Under the pieces are notes generated by a model. It was given only the letters and a program-made list of their open reading frames with translations. It had not been told where the DNA came from and searched no databases. Of a DNA stretch of 64,000 nucleotides, positions 24,150 to 35,803 are shown one piece after another. The number at the start of each line of letters is the position of its first letter. The stretch's first letter is position 1. Both the position numbers and the translations under genes were made by a program. Source of the DNA: Neostapfia colusana (lineage: Eukaryota; Streptophyta; Magnoliopsida; Poales; Poaceae). The stretch is from assembly GCA_030760725.1 (NCBI GenBank), contig JASWHV010000001.1, positions 30,377,928-30,441,927 on the forward strand. Direction: 5' to 3'.

Positions 24150-24915
24150 AGGTACTTTGTGGTTCAACGACCGGATTGTAGTACTCCGGGATATGGGACT
24201 ACAGAAGAAAATTTTGGATGAAGCTAATTTTTCCAAGTTTTCCATTCATACGGGCAGTAATAAAATGTACCAATATCTTTGGAAGAAATTTTGGTGGACA
24301 CGTATGAAACATGAAGTTGCAAAGTAAGTTTCAGAATGTGATACGTGTCGAAGAGTCAATGCCGACCATGTGAAGAAGTCAGGCCTGTTGCAACCACTGC
24401 AAGTACCGGCATGGAAATGAGAAGACTTGAGTATGGAATTCATCGTCGGGTTGCCGATGACCTCCCACAACCATGATACGATTTGTGTAATCCTGGACCA
24501 GTTAACTAAATCAGCACACTTCATCCCTGTACATACAAGGTACAATGCAAAACAGTATGTGGAGTTGTACATAGCACGGATCTTATGCTTACATGGAGTT
24601 CGCCGTACCATTGTGTCCAATAGAGGATCGCTGTTCGTAGCCCGTTTCTGGGAGCAGCTACACGCATCCTTGGGAACCAAACTGATTAGAAGCTCCGCAT
24701 ATCACCCTCAAACAGATGGGCAAACTGAGAGGGTGAATCAAATACTGGAAGATATGCTAAGAGCGTGTGCCATCCACCACGGTAAGAGCTGGGATGATCA
24801 CTTACCGTTGGCGGAGTTCTCGTACAACAATAGGATATCAGACGAGCATCAAAATGGCACCATATGAAGCTCTATACGACCGAAAGTGCCGTAGACCATT
24901 GAATCGGTGCAAATC
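24150..24915 (+). pseudogene. pol: Integrase of P, first part, cut by N
   Basis: The HHCC zinc finger has lost its first His (a DEAN motif replaces DEAH). The frame has stops after VAK and after PAWK. Of the DD35E triad, the first Asp (SMDF in relatives) is Glu at 24436-24438, the second (VSDRG) is Asn at 24619-24621, and the Glu at 24727-24729 is kept. Another small indel lies near 24830. The frame is then interrupted by element N after a Cys-Lys-Ser codon run, within the first AAATC target copy. Confidence 0.85.
24911..24915. repeat. Target-site duplication AAATC, left of N
   Basis: AAATC at 24911-24915 abuts the TG end of N's left LTR and recurs at 35804-35808 directly after N's CA end. 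Five bases is the normal duplication for Ty3/gypsy integration. Confidence 0.93.
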
Positions 24916-27900
24916 TGTGGCGGACCGGAATCCGCTCATCCAGGATCGCAGAGGGTGGTGCCATGCGATGCGACACCTGACAGCACACGTCATAAGAACA
25001 TAATATATTACATGGGAACAACAACTGAAACTGTACAAACAGGTACAAACTTCAGTACAACTATTGTTTATATTACACAGCGGAAGTCTACACTATACAA
25101 CTCACGCCCGCCTATTTAGCAAAAGTTGGTTGCCCAGCCCTAGGGCAACCCACACTAGCTGCACTCCTCAGCTCAGCGCGGCGTGTACGGCTCCCACTCA
25201 GCCGTGGTCCCCGACGGAGGGTAACCCTCGCCGGTGGACTCGTACTCCGAGTCCGTGGGTGGCTCCTCACCTGAAAAACACTCAAGCAGCAACCGTGAGC
25301 ACGAAGGCTCAGCAAGGCTTAACCGACTAACCTAAGCATGAAACTCTACATGAGGTGTACAATGGAAATAGGATAGTAACATTTCAGCAAAAGGACACGC
25401 CTACAAGTTCATCCTTAGTTCATCTTTTAGCAACAAGTTAACAGTTCATGAAATCTGAAATTTAGTAAGCAGTATTTCGTGGCACACATGTAGCAATACA
25501 ATTATATCAACCAGCAATATTGAATCAACATGTTTCATCCATTAATCTACGTCACGACTCAGTGACCAAGTGGTACTCTTCACCGCGAGGGACGGCGAAT
25601 CGACTCGATATACACCTGCAGGGAAACCCAAAGAGCACGTCACGTATGCCCACCCGTGGAGCTGCACAGCACGCTCACTCAATGTCGTACGGGACAACCT
25701 TTCACCCAACAGCCCAAACGTCGAACCGGTCGCACCAAAACGAGCAGGAGGTTCCCCACGCGGAGCATCTCTCTATGCCCGTTGGCAGATTTCCACCTTG
25801 CTGCCCTCAGCCTACACCTATAAATTGGTGCGTTATGCCTCGACGCCCGGAGGTTTAGGCTACATCGGTTTATCGGGGCCCATATATCCGATATGCCTTC
25901 GGTACGTTCAAACTTGATCAGCATGGGCCGCACACGGCTCGGTCCTCAGTTGACACGGACAGGGCTGCGCACACAAGACTCCCTCTTGCTGCGCCCTAGC
26001 CCCTGCCTAGCCTCATTTTCATTACTAATGTGATCTCACATCGCTCAACCGAACCCGTGCGTCCCAAGCCTATCTCGCGAGTAGATTCCAACTACTCGAC
26101 TTGTACCGAAGCCCTATGACTCATTAAGCATAGCCTGTCTACTCGTGGTCCTTGACACTACCCTCACTCTTTTAGGAATCTTTGGTCATGCAAGTGGGGT
26201 TTCATTCATCCTATACCTAATGCACATACATACTTCATATGACACGTATAAACAAAGTAAGACTTATAAAAGGTTAATGCAAACCGGGGCTTACCTTGTT
26301 GCTGCTGGTCAGGGGTTAAGTCTTCGTCCGGAAGAAGGAAGTCCAGCACTTCCGGAGTCTCTTCTTCAACGGCTACACGTTAATGAAATACTACATGTTA
26401 ATTTAGATGCAAATGTGAGTTTTAGAGTAAGACTTCTACTATTAGTTCTAATAACCAGCCTCTAACACCTGGAACTTTGTTTAAGAATTTAAAGATGAAC
26501 TGGTGTTGGTGGTTTGGCTTGGACTTAATCACATGGTTAAATGCTAAGTGGTTCTCCCCCTTTTCCATATTAATCCCTTAAGTGGTTAAACAGGACAGGG
26601 GTGATCTAGAGCTCCAATGGAGCTGAGAATTTTTGTGTGAGTTCCTTGTCACAAGAAAACTCTCTGGACCAAACATTAGCACTTTTCATGGAGTGGTTTG
26701 CTCAGAATAATTCTCTTGGCAAATCAGCAAGGAAGAATTTATTCTGAGGTAATACCCCTGTTCATGCCCAACTTAGTGAACTACAATTTCAATTATAGCT
26801 CATAGAGTTTGCATGAATTTTCCTAGCATTTTTGGAGTTAAGAATTGCCCAGAACTGAATTTCCAAGTTTTGGAAATTCTCTGAAAATGTTTCTGTATTC
26901 AAATGAACACAGCACCTTCCAATTTGAATTTCTCTGACCAAATCAACTCCAAATGGTCTGAAACGTTTACAGGGGTTCACTAATGTCCTAAAGAACCTTC
27001 TGGCAAAATTTGGGGATTTTTGGATGAACCAAACTCCCCCTAAAATTCTTTTGCTGAAAAGCTTTAAAGAATTTCCCAGAATTAATTAATGGGTTTCATA
27101 CAAATTGGGTTGTATATCTGGACAGAGCTAGGTAAGATAAATCCAACCCAATTTGAATCACTAAATTTGGAGCTTTCTAGCAAAAGTTATAGGGTTCTCA
27201 AGTTTGAACTAAATCGGGAATTCTAAATAATCCGGAGAAAATTTTAAACTCTGACCGTGGCCCTGGCCCCCCACGTGTCACCACCTCAGCTGTGCCACAC
27301 GGGGCCACAGGATTATCTTCCGCGTGTTCACAGCCGATCCGGTGTAACAGAAGATCCCCACACTGTGCCGCGAGGGACTGACGAGCGGGCCCGGCCGGCT
27401 CGTCTTCTTCCTCGCGCCCGCCCTTTTTCCCGCGCCGCCCCCTCGCCGGCACACCTCGGCAGTTCGCCGGAACTGGCTTCCCGACCGCCTCCCGGCCGGA
27501 AACTCGCCGCCTGGGCCTATTTTCGCGCGCTGAACACGCTGGTACCGCCTGCTCCGGTCGGCGGTGGCACTAACCTAGATGGCGACGGTGCAGCGGCTCG
27601 GACTCCCTTCAGTTATGGCGCCCGGCCATCGTAGCCCACCAAAACCTCGGTGGAAAGGCTCTACAGCACCGGGGGATCTCATGGAAGGTCGACAAGGCCA
27701 TGCTAGGGCTCGGGGAGAGCTCTAACCTAGTCGTCACCGTGAGCTCGATCTTTCCCGCTATAACCGCGGCTGGAAAACCGGGAAATACGCCGGCTACAGC
27801 CAAAATTAAGCTAGGGTTGCGGAGCAAACTTGGGCGCCATCAAGTCTAGCTCCTGTGTGTGCAGTTTGATAAACTCTAAGCAATCATACGTCGGGAATTT

Positions 27901-28981
27901 GTGGGTTTCTTACCCGAGGGTAGTTCTGCACCGGTTGGAGATGTTTTGCGAAATTCGCCGGCGATGATCGGTCCCTGGTTCTAGGCTTCGGGGTCGAGAA
28001 GCGTGGAGTCTAGGCGCGTCCAAAACTGCTCCTTCTTGGTCGTGACAAGTCTTCTGCCGAGCTGCCCACGGGAGCACCTTTGCTCGGTTCTTCCCGGCGG
28101 CCACAAAAACGTTGTTTTGCTCAGTTTGTAGTGGCTCAACTCGACCGGAAATGATGCGGGGAGTGCGGGGGAGGTCTGGGAATGCTGGTTTGCTGCGCTG
28201 CCGATGGTTTCGCACGAGCTGCGATCGCTCCGAGCGAGTTTTTGCGATGGCGGCGGCGTCTCGGTTCTTTGACGATGAGAGGGAAGGGTCGGCGTCTCGC
28301 GATGCCGTGGCTCGCTGAGCGCGGCTGGGAGTTAAAGCACCCCCACGAGGAGCTCGCCAGCGCATGAAATCCAGCAGGAGGTGGCGTCCGGCTCCCCCCC
28401 CCCCAGCGGTGTCGCTCGGTGCTTCTCCCGGTGGAGTGCAACCCGATCACATTGCTTAGGGATTAAGCCAACTAAGTCCTATGACATGTGGGCCCCACTG
28501 GCCAGTGCCCTACCACTTCTCAAAAGATCTCCAAAACTGGATAAATGATGAATTCAAATGTTGGAAATGTCAATCTGAGCTAAATTGGTATGGTTTGGCA
28601 AATCTCCCTCAAATTCAAATGTATATTTGAATTCTTGGCATATTTGGATCCTTTTGGGAAAAATGGGTAGCAAACCTTTTAAAAAATTATTGAACTTTGT
28701 CTCCCCACTAAATTGAACCCAAGGAATCCAATTATGCCCTTTGCTCCTTGTTTTAGCTGCTGCAATCATGAATTTGAATGCAACAGTTTGAAATTTCCCT
28801 CCCATGTGTGATCATATGTGTATAAACCCTACTTTGTGAAAGTAAAGACTTTCCCCTCTAATCACTCCTTTGATGGAGGTTACTTGCTCTTCACAATATT
28901 TCACAATCTATCCACAACAAAACTGTGGTGTTGTGAGGTGCAGAAAAGTTTTTGCAAGTCCCTTTTTCTTGGGCTTTTACA
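24916..28981 (-). repeat. N 3' LTR, full length (4066 bp)
   Basis: It runs TGTGGCGGACCGG...CTTTTACA on the plus strand (sense TGTAAAAG...). The GC-rich island at about 27260-28440 contains a 151-codon minus frame (27910-28365) that ends in the TAA overlapping the GTAAG donor-like site at 27912-27913. A run of nine C lies at about 28384. R's LTRs are of the same subfamily. Confidence 0.92.
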
Positions 28982-29016
28982 TCCCTCACCCCTTAAAAGA
29001 ATCTCGTCCCGAGATT
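28982..29016 (-). promoter_or_regulatory. Polypurine tract and hairpin of N
   Basis: TCCCTCACCCCTTAAAAG on the plus strand is the reverse of the sense purine tract. AATCTCGTCCCGAGATT at 29000-29016 is a perfect 7-bp-arm inverted repeat beside it. Confidence 0.8.
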
Positions 29017-29047
29017 ATAAAAGAAGAGATAGCGATGTAATAGGGAC

Positions 29048-30340
29048 TTACCCGTGTTGAGAAGCCATGAATTCCGGGTAATTTGAGTGAAGGAACTCCT
29101 CGCTCTCCCATGTCGCTTCTTCGGCGGTGTGGTTGCTCCAGAGTATTTTGTAGAACCACAACGTTCTGCTGCGTGTGGTCCTGGCTTTCTCATCAAGAAT
29201 TTCCACCGGATACTCCTCATAGGTTAAATCTGGTTTCAGCTCGCCGATGTCTTCGGTAGGAACAGCAGCCGTATGCTTTAAACATTTTCGCAATTGCGAA
29301 ACATGAAAAACATCATGGACACCAGCGAGAGATGCCGGTAGTTCCAATCGATACGCCGCTGGTCCACACTTTTCGGTGATAGCGTAGGGTCCAATAAAAC
29401 GGGGAGCGAGCTTCCCCTTCACACCGAACCGGTGCACGCCCTTCATTGGAGACACGTGGAGGTACACGTGTTCCCCAACTTCAAAGTGCAACGGTCTACG
29501 CCTCTTATCAGCGTAGCTCTTCTGTCGGGATTGAGCGGCTTTTAAATTGGCTTGGATTGTCCGCACGCGCTCTTCGGCGTCGTTCACCACATCAACCCCG
29601 AATGTGACCCTTTCACCGGACTCGCACCAATTTAATGGGGTGCGGCACTTGCGACCGTAGAGAGCTTCGTAGGGTGCCATCTTGATACTCGCCTGATAGC
29701 CGTTGTTGTACGAGAATTCAGCCAATGGTAGGTGATTATCCCAGTTCCTACCATGGTGGATGGCACATGCTCTCAACATGTCCTCCAGAACTGGATTCAC
29801 CCTCTCTGTCTGGCCATCTGTCTGAGGGTGATAGGCGGAGCTCCTGATCAACTTGGTACCCAATGCAGCGTGTAGCTGCTCCCAAAAGCGAGATACAAAT
29901 AATGCACCTCGATCTGAGACAATGGTCTTGGGTACCCCGTATAGGCATAGAATCTTCGCTATGTATAGCTCCGCATATTTGCCGGCATTGTAACGTGTAT
30001 TCACCGGAATGAAGTGAGCCGTCTTGGTTAACCGATCAACGATTACCCATATGGAATCATGCTTGTTGGCTGTTAGGGGTAATCCCACAATGAAATCCAT
30101 GCTCACATCTTCCCATTTCCATGCCGGGATCTTCAGGGGTTGCAACAGCCCTGATTTCTTCATGTGATCAGCTTTCACTCGTCGGCACGTATCGCACTCG
30201 GATACGTACTTCGCTACCTCCCGCTTCATCCGTGTCCACCAAAATTTCTGTTTCAAACCTTGGTACATCTTGTTGCTGCCCGGATGAATGGAGTATTTAG
30301 ACAAGTGAGCTTCATCGAGGATCTTTTTCCTCAACTCCAT
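29048..30340 (-). CDS. pol: Integrase with C-terminal chromodomain-like region, intact 430-codon frame of N
   Basis: This is the integrase portion of a Ty3/gypsy polyprotein, which inserts element DNA into chromosomes. Residues read in order: zinc finger His12, His19, Cys49, Cys52; catalytic Asp82 (SMDFIVGLP), Asp143 (VSDRG) and Glu179 (GQTERVN), with exactly 35 residues between the last two. After the core come the PMKGVHRFGVKGKLAPRF and HVSQLRKCL blocks, then a chromodomain-like tail near residues 370-425 (LWSNHTAEEATWE) and a TAA stop. The Met start is only the first ATG after a TGA at 30341-30343, not a known natural start; in life this is a cleavage product. One change (Gln to Pro after RVN) departs from R and M. 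Confidence 0.88.
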   Translation of the reverse strand: MELRKKILDEAHLSKYSIHPGSNKMYQGLKQKFWWTRMKREVAKYVSECDTCRRVKADHMKKSGLLQPLKIPAWKWEDVSMDFIVGLPLTANKHDSIWVIVDRLTKTAHFIPVNTRYNAGKYAELYIAKILCLYGVPKTIVSDRGALFVSRFWEQLHAALGTKLIRSSAYHPQTDGQTERVNPVLEDMLRACAIHHGRNWDNHLPLAEFSYNNGYQASIKMAPYEALYGRKCRTPLNWCESGERVTFGVDVVNDAEERVRTIQANLKAAQSRQKSYADKRRRPLHFEVGEHVYLHVSPMKGVHRFGVKGKLAPRFIGPYAITEKCGPAAYRLELPASLAGVHDVFHVSQLRKCLKHTAAVPTEDIGELKPDLTYEEYPVEILDEKARTTRSRTLWFYKILWSNHTAEEATWESEEFLHSNYPEFMASQHG

Positions 30341-30700
30341 ATCTCAGGGCACGACCATGCGGTCATTAAACCATAGCGTCCCCTTACCATCCTTCCGGAA
30401 ACACTTGATCTCTCCATTGTCTATCCGTCTCCGGAGATGTGCCATGCCTTTATCCGTCTTCTGAGCTGCAATGATGTCCTCCCTAATAGTAGGGATGAGG
30501 GCAAGGTTGTACAGCGATCCATAAGGAACCAAGTATAAACTTGGCTCTTCCTCCTCCACCGGTAGAATGGTGAGGTGATGGACATGTGATTTCCGACTCA
30601 GCGCGTCGGCAACCACCTTCGCCTTGCCGGGGTGGTAGTGAATCTCAATTTCATAGTCCTTGATTAATTCTAACCACCTCCGTTGCCTCATGTTCAGCTT
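30341..30700 (-). pseudogene. pol: RNase H C-terminal remnant of N
   Basis: In frame with the integrase apart from the TGA at 30341, it encodes RQRRWLELIKDYEIEIHYHPGK and ADALSRKSHVHHL, then the RNase H-integrase linker. Its upstream side is lost at the internal deletion near 30695-30705, where it joins leader sequence at a short CAGCT/CAACT similarity. The TGA stands where R and P have CGG (Arg). Confidence 0.82.
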
Positions 30701-32080
30701 TGGTTAAAAAGTTATGCTAATTCAAAGTCAACAGAATTCCTGGAAGAATTTTAACAGCACCTCCCTTGGAAGTGGCTGTTTTCAACCCTGATTTCCATTA
30801 AATCTATGCTGAAATTTCAGAATATTTGAATTGCAAGGATGTCACACATCTTCTACTCTCTCTAAGGAGGTATTATATGACAATTTTTGATTTTTCTACT
30901 GGGAGTTATGTTTGAAAAACAGAACAGTTCAGAGAATGTTTTACTCTGTCCTGGTTCTGGACAGTTTACCTTCCCCTGGGATTTCAGCCGCCTTAAGGTG
31001 TGTTTCAGCTCTGGAAGTCTACAACAAAGTTATAGAGTACTTCAATACCTTTCAAGAACTATATAGCACACCTCTCTGGGATAAATGACCTGTGAGTTGT
31101 GCTCTGTTAAAGTTCGGCAACCTTGCTGCCCAAAACAGAGCACTCTGTTTTTCATCCCTTAAGCTATCCTGGTCCACTACCCCATTCTTATACCCAACCA
31201 GGGTCTTAATTGTTGAACCTAATGATTTTAGTTCCTTTGTTTCAATATTTTCATGCATATGCTTACAATATCTCGGTACTACGTTCCTCACAAAAGAAAA
31301 TCCTAACCGGATCATACCGGCATATACGTATCCAGTGTGGCACTAAACGGTCTCTCGCACACGTTTTCTACACGGATACATACGTGGTTAGTACCTGCAG
31401 AAGACCACACAATAATGGTGCACTCAATGGTTATTCATTTCAGGCAGTTCCATATTTGAAAGTAAATACAAACGCCCGTATCATTGTCATACGGCCGTCC
31501 TTGAGTTAGGTCACGTCTCAAGGTACGTGATCGTGTTTCAACCCCACACGACGGGGAACCCGAGTAGGTCATGAACGGGTCGTCACGGTTGGGAATGTTA
31601 TCAACCCAACAGATACCACCTACTGCCCTGCAGGGCACGCCGATGGCAAGCGCTGCGTATGTCCTCCTGGGCTATTTCCAGACGAACACACTCTCGCGTT
31701 ACTGACCACGCGATGGGGTCTCCACTTACTTGCCTACTGCACGCTAGGGATCAGCGTTTCATATGAGCTCAGGGACATGAAGAGTCCAAGAGCTTCATAT
31801 TGACATCTCACACCAAGCTGTGAGATCAATCCCTGAACCACGTTCCTCGTCAGGGAGAGCTAACCGAAATTGAACCGCTTTCGGTGGCGTTCCTTACCAT
31901 ACTTACCAGAGCGTAGGTGCGTCGTTACATAATTAAAATTCAGAATTATAACACATAAGTTAGTCTTTGCCACTTTAAGTAACTATGCTAATATAGTCCT
32001 TACTTGGGCAACTACCGAATCCTCACCGTATACCTAAGTTTTTCCCATAATGCAGTCCATTAGTACTGTGCTATCCCCAC
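30701..32080 (-). other. N leader
   Basis: It matches R's leader (58675-60067), including one degenerate leader repeat (CAACAGAATTCCTGG...TTTTAACAGCACC). The gag start and its acceptor-like site are lost in the deletion. No coding frame is supported. Confidence 0.7.
31476..31885 (-). promoter_or_regulatory. Leader hairpin cluster of N
   Basis: Inverted repeats: CCGTAT/ATACGG (31476-31494), CCTTGAG/CTCAAGG (31499-31523), the palindrome GCCCTGCAGGGC (31625-31636), ATCTCACA/TGTGAGAT with a CCAAGC loop (31805-31826), CCCTGA/TCAGGG (31831-31855) and ACCGAAA/TTTCGGT (31863-31885). The outer pair of the fourth is A-T here and in M but G-C in Q and R, a compensatory change. Confidence 0.65.
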
Positions 32081-32081
32081 T

Positions 32082-32096
32082 GCAGCTCTGATACCA
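32082..32096 (-). promoter_or_regulatory. Primer-binding site of N
   Basis: GCAGCTCTGATACCA on the plus strand is the reverse of TGGTATCAGAGCTGC. It matches initiator tRNA-Met over 12 bases and lies three bases from the LTR. Confidence 0.88.
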
Positions 32097-32099
32097 GGC

Positions 32100-35000
32100 T
32101 GTGGCGGACCGGAATCCGCTCATCCAGGATCGCAGAGGGTGGTGCCACGCGATGCGACACCCGACAGCACACGTCATAAGAACATAATATATTACATGGG
32201 AACAACAACTGAAACTGTACAAACAGGTACAAACTTCAGTACAACTATTTTTATATTACACAGCGGAAGTCTACACTATACAACTCACGCCCGCCTATTT
32301 AGCAAAAATTGGTTGCCCAGCCCTAGGGCAACCCACACTAGCTGCACTCCTCAGCTCAGCGCGGCATGTACGGCTCCCACTCAGCCGTGGTCCCCGACGG
32401 AGGGTAACCCTCGCCGGTGGACTCGTACTCCGAGTCCGTGGGTGGCTCCTCACCTGAAAAACACTCAAGCAGCAACCGTGAGCACGAAGGCTCAGCAAGG
32501 CTTAACCGACTCACCTAAGCATGAAACTCTACATGAGGTGTACAATGGAAATAGGATAGTAACATTTCAGCAAAAGGACACGCCTACAAGTTCATCCTTA
32601 GTTCATCTTTTAGCAACAAGTTAACAGTTCATGAAATCTGAAATTTAGTAAGCAGTATTTGGTGGCACACATGTAGCAATACAATTATATCAACCAGCAA
32701 TATTGAATCAACATGTTTCATCCATTAATCTACGTCACGACTCAGTGACCAAGTGGTACTCTTCACCGCGAGGGACGGCGAATCGACTCGATATACACCT
32801 GCAGGGAAACCCAAAGAGCACGTCACGTACGCCCACCCGTGGAGCTGCACAGCACGCTCACTCGATGTCGTACGGGACAACCTTTCACCCAACAGCCCAA
32901 ACGTCGAACCGGTCGCACCGAAACGAGCAGGAGGTTCCCCACACGGAGCATCTCTCTATGCCCGTTGGCAGATTTCCACCTTGCTGCCCTCAGCCTACAC
33001 CTATAAATCGGTGCGTTATGCCTCGACGCCCGGAGGTTTAGGCTACATCGGTTTATCGGGGCCCATATATCCGATATGCCTTCGGTACGTTCAAACTTGA
33101 TCAGTGTGGGCCGCACACGGCTCGGTCCTCAATCGACACGGACAGGGCTGCGCACACAAGACTCCCTCTTGCTGCGCCCTAGCCCCTGCCTAGCCTCATT
33201 TTCATTACTAATGTGATCTCACATCGCTCAACCGAACCCGTGCGTCCCAAGCCTATCTCGCGAGTAGATTCCAACTACTCGACTTGTACCGAAGCCCTAT
33301 GACTCATTAAGCATGGCCTGTCTACTCGTGGTCCTTGACACTACCCTCACTCTTTTAGGAATCTTTGGTTATGCAAGTGGGGTTTCATTCATCCTATACC
33401 TAATGCACATACATACTTCATATGACACGTATAAACAAAGTAAGACTTATAAAAGGTTAATGCAAACCGGGGTTTGCCTTGTTGCTGCTGGTCAGGGGTT
33501 AAGTCTTCGTCCGGAAGAAGAAAGTCCAGCACTTCCGGAGCCTTTTCTTCAACGGCTACACGTTAATGAAATACTACATGTTAATTTAGATGCAAATGTG
33601 AGTTTTAGAGTAAGACTTCTACTATTAGTTATAATAACCAGCCTCTTACACCTGGAACTTTGTTTAAGAATTTAAAGATGAACTGGTGTTGGTGGTTTGG
33701 CTTGGACTTAATCACATGGTTAAATGCTAAGTGGTTCTCCCCCTTTTCCATATTAATCCCTTAAGTGGTTAAACAGGACAGGGGTGATCTAGAGCTCCAA
33801 TGGAGCTGAGAATTTTTGTGTGAGTTCCTTGTCACAAGAAAACTCTCTGGACCAAACATTAGCACTTTTCATGGAGTGGTTTGCTCAGAATAATTCTCTT
33901 GGCAAATCAGCAAGGAAGAATTTATTCTGAGGTAATACCCCTGTTCATGCCCAACTTAGTGAACTACAATTTCAATTATAGCTCATAGAGTTTGCATGAA
34001 TTTTCCTAGCATTTTTGGAGTTAAGAATTGCCCAGAACTGAATTTCCAAGTTTTGGAAATTCTCTGAAAATGTTTCTGTATTCAAATGAACACAGCACCT
34101 TCCAATTTGAATTTCTCTGACCAAATCAACTCCAAATGGTCTGAAACGTTTACAGGGGTTCACTAATGTCCTAAAGAACCTTCTGGCAAAATTTGGGGAT
34201 TTTTGGATGAACCAAACTCCCCCTAAAATTCTTTTGCTGAAAAGCTTTAAAGAATTTCCCAGAATTAATTAATGGGTTTCATACAAATTGGGTTATATAT
34301 CTGGACAGAGCTAGGTAAGATAAATCCAACCTAATTTGAATCACTAAATTTGGAGCTTTCTAGCAAAAGTTATAGGGTTCTCAAGTTTGAACTAAATCGG
34401 GAATTCTAAATAATCCGGAGAAAATTTTAAACTCTGACCGTGGCCCCGGCCCCCCACGTGTCACCACCTCGGTGGAAAGGCTCTACAGCACCGGGGGATC
34501 TCATGGAAGGTCGACAAGGCCATGCTAGGGCTCGGGGAGAGCTCTAACCTAGTCTTCACCGTGAGCTCGATCTTTCCCGCTATAACCGCGGCTCGAAAAC
34601 CGGGAAATACGCCGGCTACAGCCAAAATTAAGCTAGGGTTGCGGAGCAAACTTGGGCGCCATCAAGTCTAGCTCCTGTGTGTGCAGTTTGATAAACTCTA
34701 AGCAATCATACGTCGGGAATTTGTGGGTTTCTTACCCGAGGGTAGTTCTGCACCGGTTGGAGATGTTTTGCGAAATTCGCCGGCGATGATCGGTCCTTGG
34801 TTCTAGGCTTCGGGGTTGAGCAGCGTGGAGTCTAGGCGCGTCCAAAACTGCTCCTTCTTGGTCGTAACAAGTCTTCTGCCGAGCTGCCCACGGGAGCACC
34901 TTTGCTCGGTTCTTCCCGGCGGCCACAAAAACGTTGTTTTGCTCGGTTTGTAGTGGCTCAACTCGACCGGAAATGATGCGGGGAGTGCGTGGGAGGTCTG

Positions 35001-35803
35001 GGAATGCTGGTTTGCTGCGCTGCTGATGCTTTCGCGCGAGCTGCGATCGCTCCGAGCGAGTTTTTGCGATGGCGGCGGCGTCTCGGTTCTTTGACGATGA
35101 GAGGGAAGGGTCGGCGTCTCGCGATGCCGTGGCTCGCTGAGCGCGGCTGGGAGTTAAAGCACCCCCACGAGGAGCTCGCCAGCGCATGAAATCCAGCAGG
35201 AGGTGGCGTCCGGCTCCCCCCCCCCCAGCGGTGTCGCTCGGTGCTTCTCCCGGTGGAGTGCAACCCGATCACATTGCTTAGGGATTAAGCCAACTAAGTC
35301 CTATGACATGTGGGCCCCACTGGCCAGTGCCCTACCACTTCTCAAAAGATCTCCAAAACTGGATAAATGATGAATTCAAATGTTGGAAATGTCAATCTGA
35401 GCTAAATTGGTATGGTTTCGCAAATCTCCCTCAAATTCAAATGTATATTTGAATTCTTGGCATATTTGGATCCTTTTGGGAAAAATGGGTAGCAAACCTT
35501 TTAAAAAATTATTGAACTTTGTCTCCCCACTAAATTGAACCCAAGGAATCCAATTATGCCCTTTGCTCCTTGTTTTAGCTGCTGCAATCATGAATTTGAA
35601 TGCAACAGTTTGAAATTTCCCTCCCATGTGTGATCATATGTGTATAAACCCTACTTTGTGAAAGTGAAGACTTTCCCCTCTAATCACTCCTTTGATGGAG
35701 GTTACTTGCTCTTCACAATATTTCACAATCTATCCACAACAAAACTGTGGTGTTGTGAGGTGCAGAAAAGTTTTTGCAAGTCCCTTTTTCTTGGGCTTTT
35801 ACA
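32100..35803 (-). repeat. N 5' LTR (3704 bp) with a 361-bp internal deletion
   Basis: It is nearly identical to 24916-28981 except that the segment equivalent to 27283-27643 is missing. The shared 5-mer ACCTC occurs at both ends of the missing segment and once at the junction (34466-34470). The GC island is correspondingly shortened, but the 151-codon frame (34732-35187) and GTAAG site (34734-34735) remain. Confidence 0.92.

Larger units (their letters stand above)
24916..35803 (-). mobile_element. Element N: young, internally deleted Ty3/gypsy element inserted in P
   Basis: The full insertion is bounded by AAATC duplications. It has a 3' LTR (24916-28981), integrase and part of RNase H, a leader, a primer-binding site and a 5' LTR (32100-35803). 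Gag, protease, RT and most of RNase H are deleted: sequence matching R at 55237 jumps to sequence matching R at about 58675 at N 30695-30705. The two LTRs differ by only about 1% where compared, apart from one deletion, so it is the youngest element in the window. Confidence 0.9.

Noticed and set aside
25520..25917. Overlapping frames at 25520-25858 and 25570-25917, repeated at 32703-33100 and, in part, near 51963 and 60731
   Set aside because: They recur only because the LTRs are copies of each other. The frames overlap each other in different phases and show no domain, and the sense direction of the element is the opposite strand.
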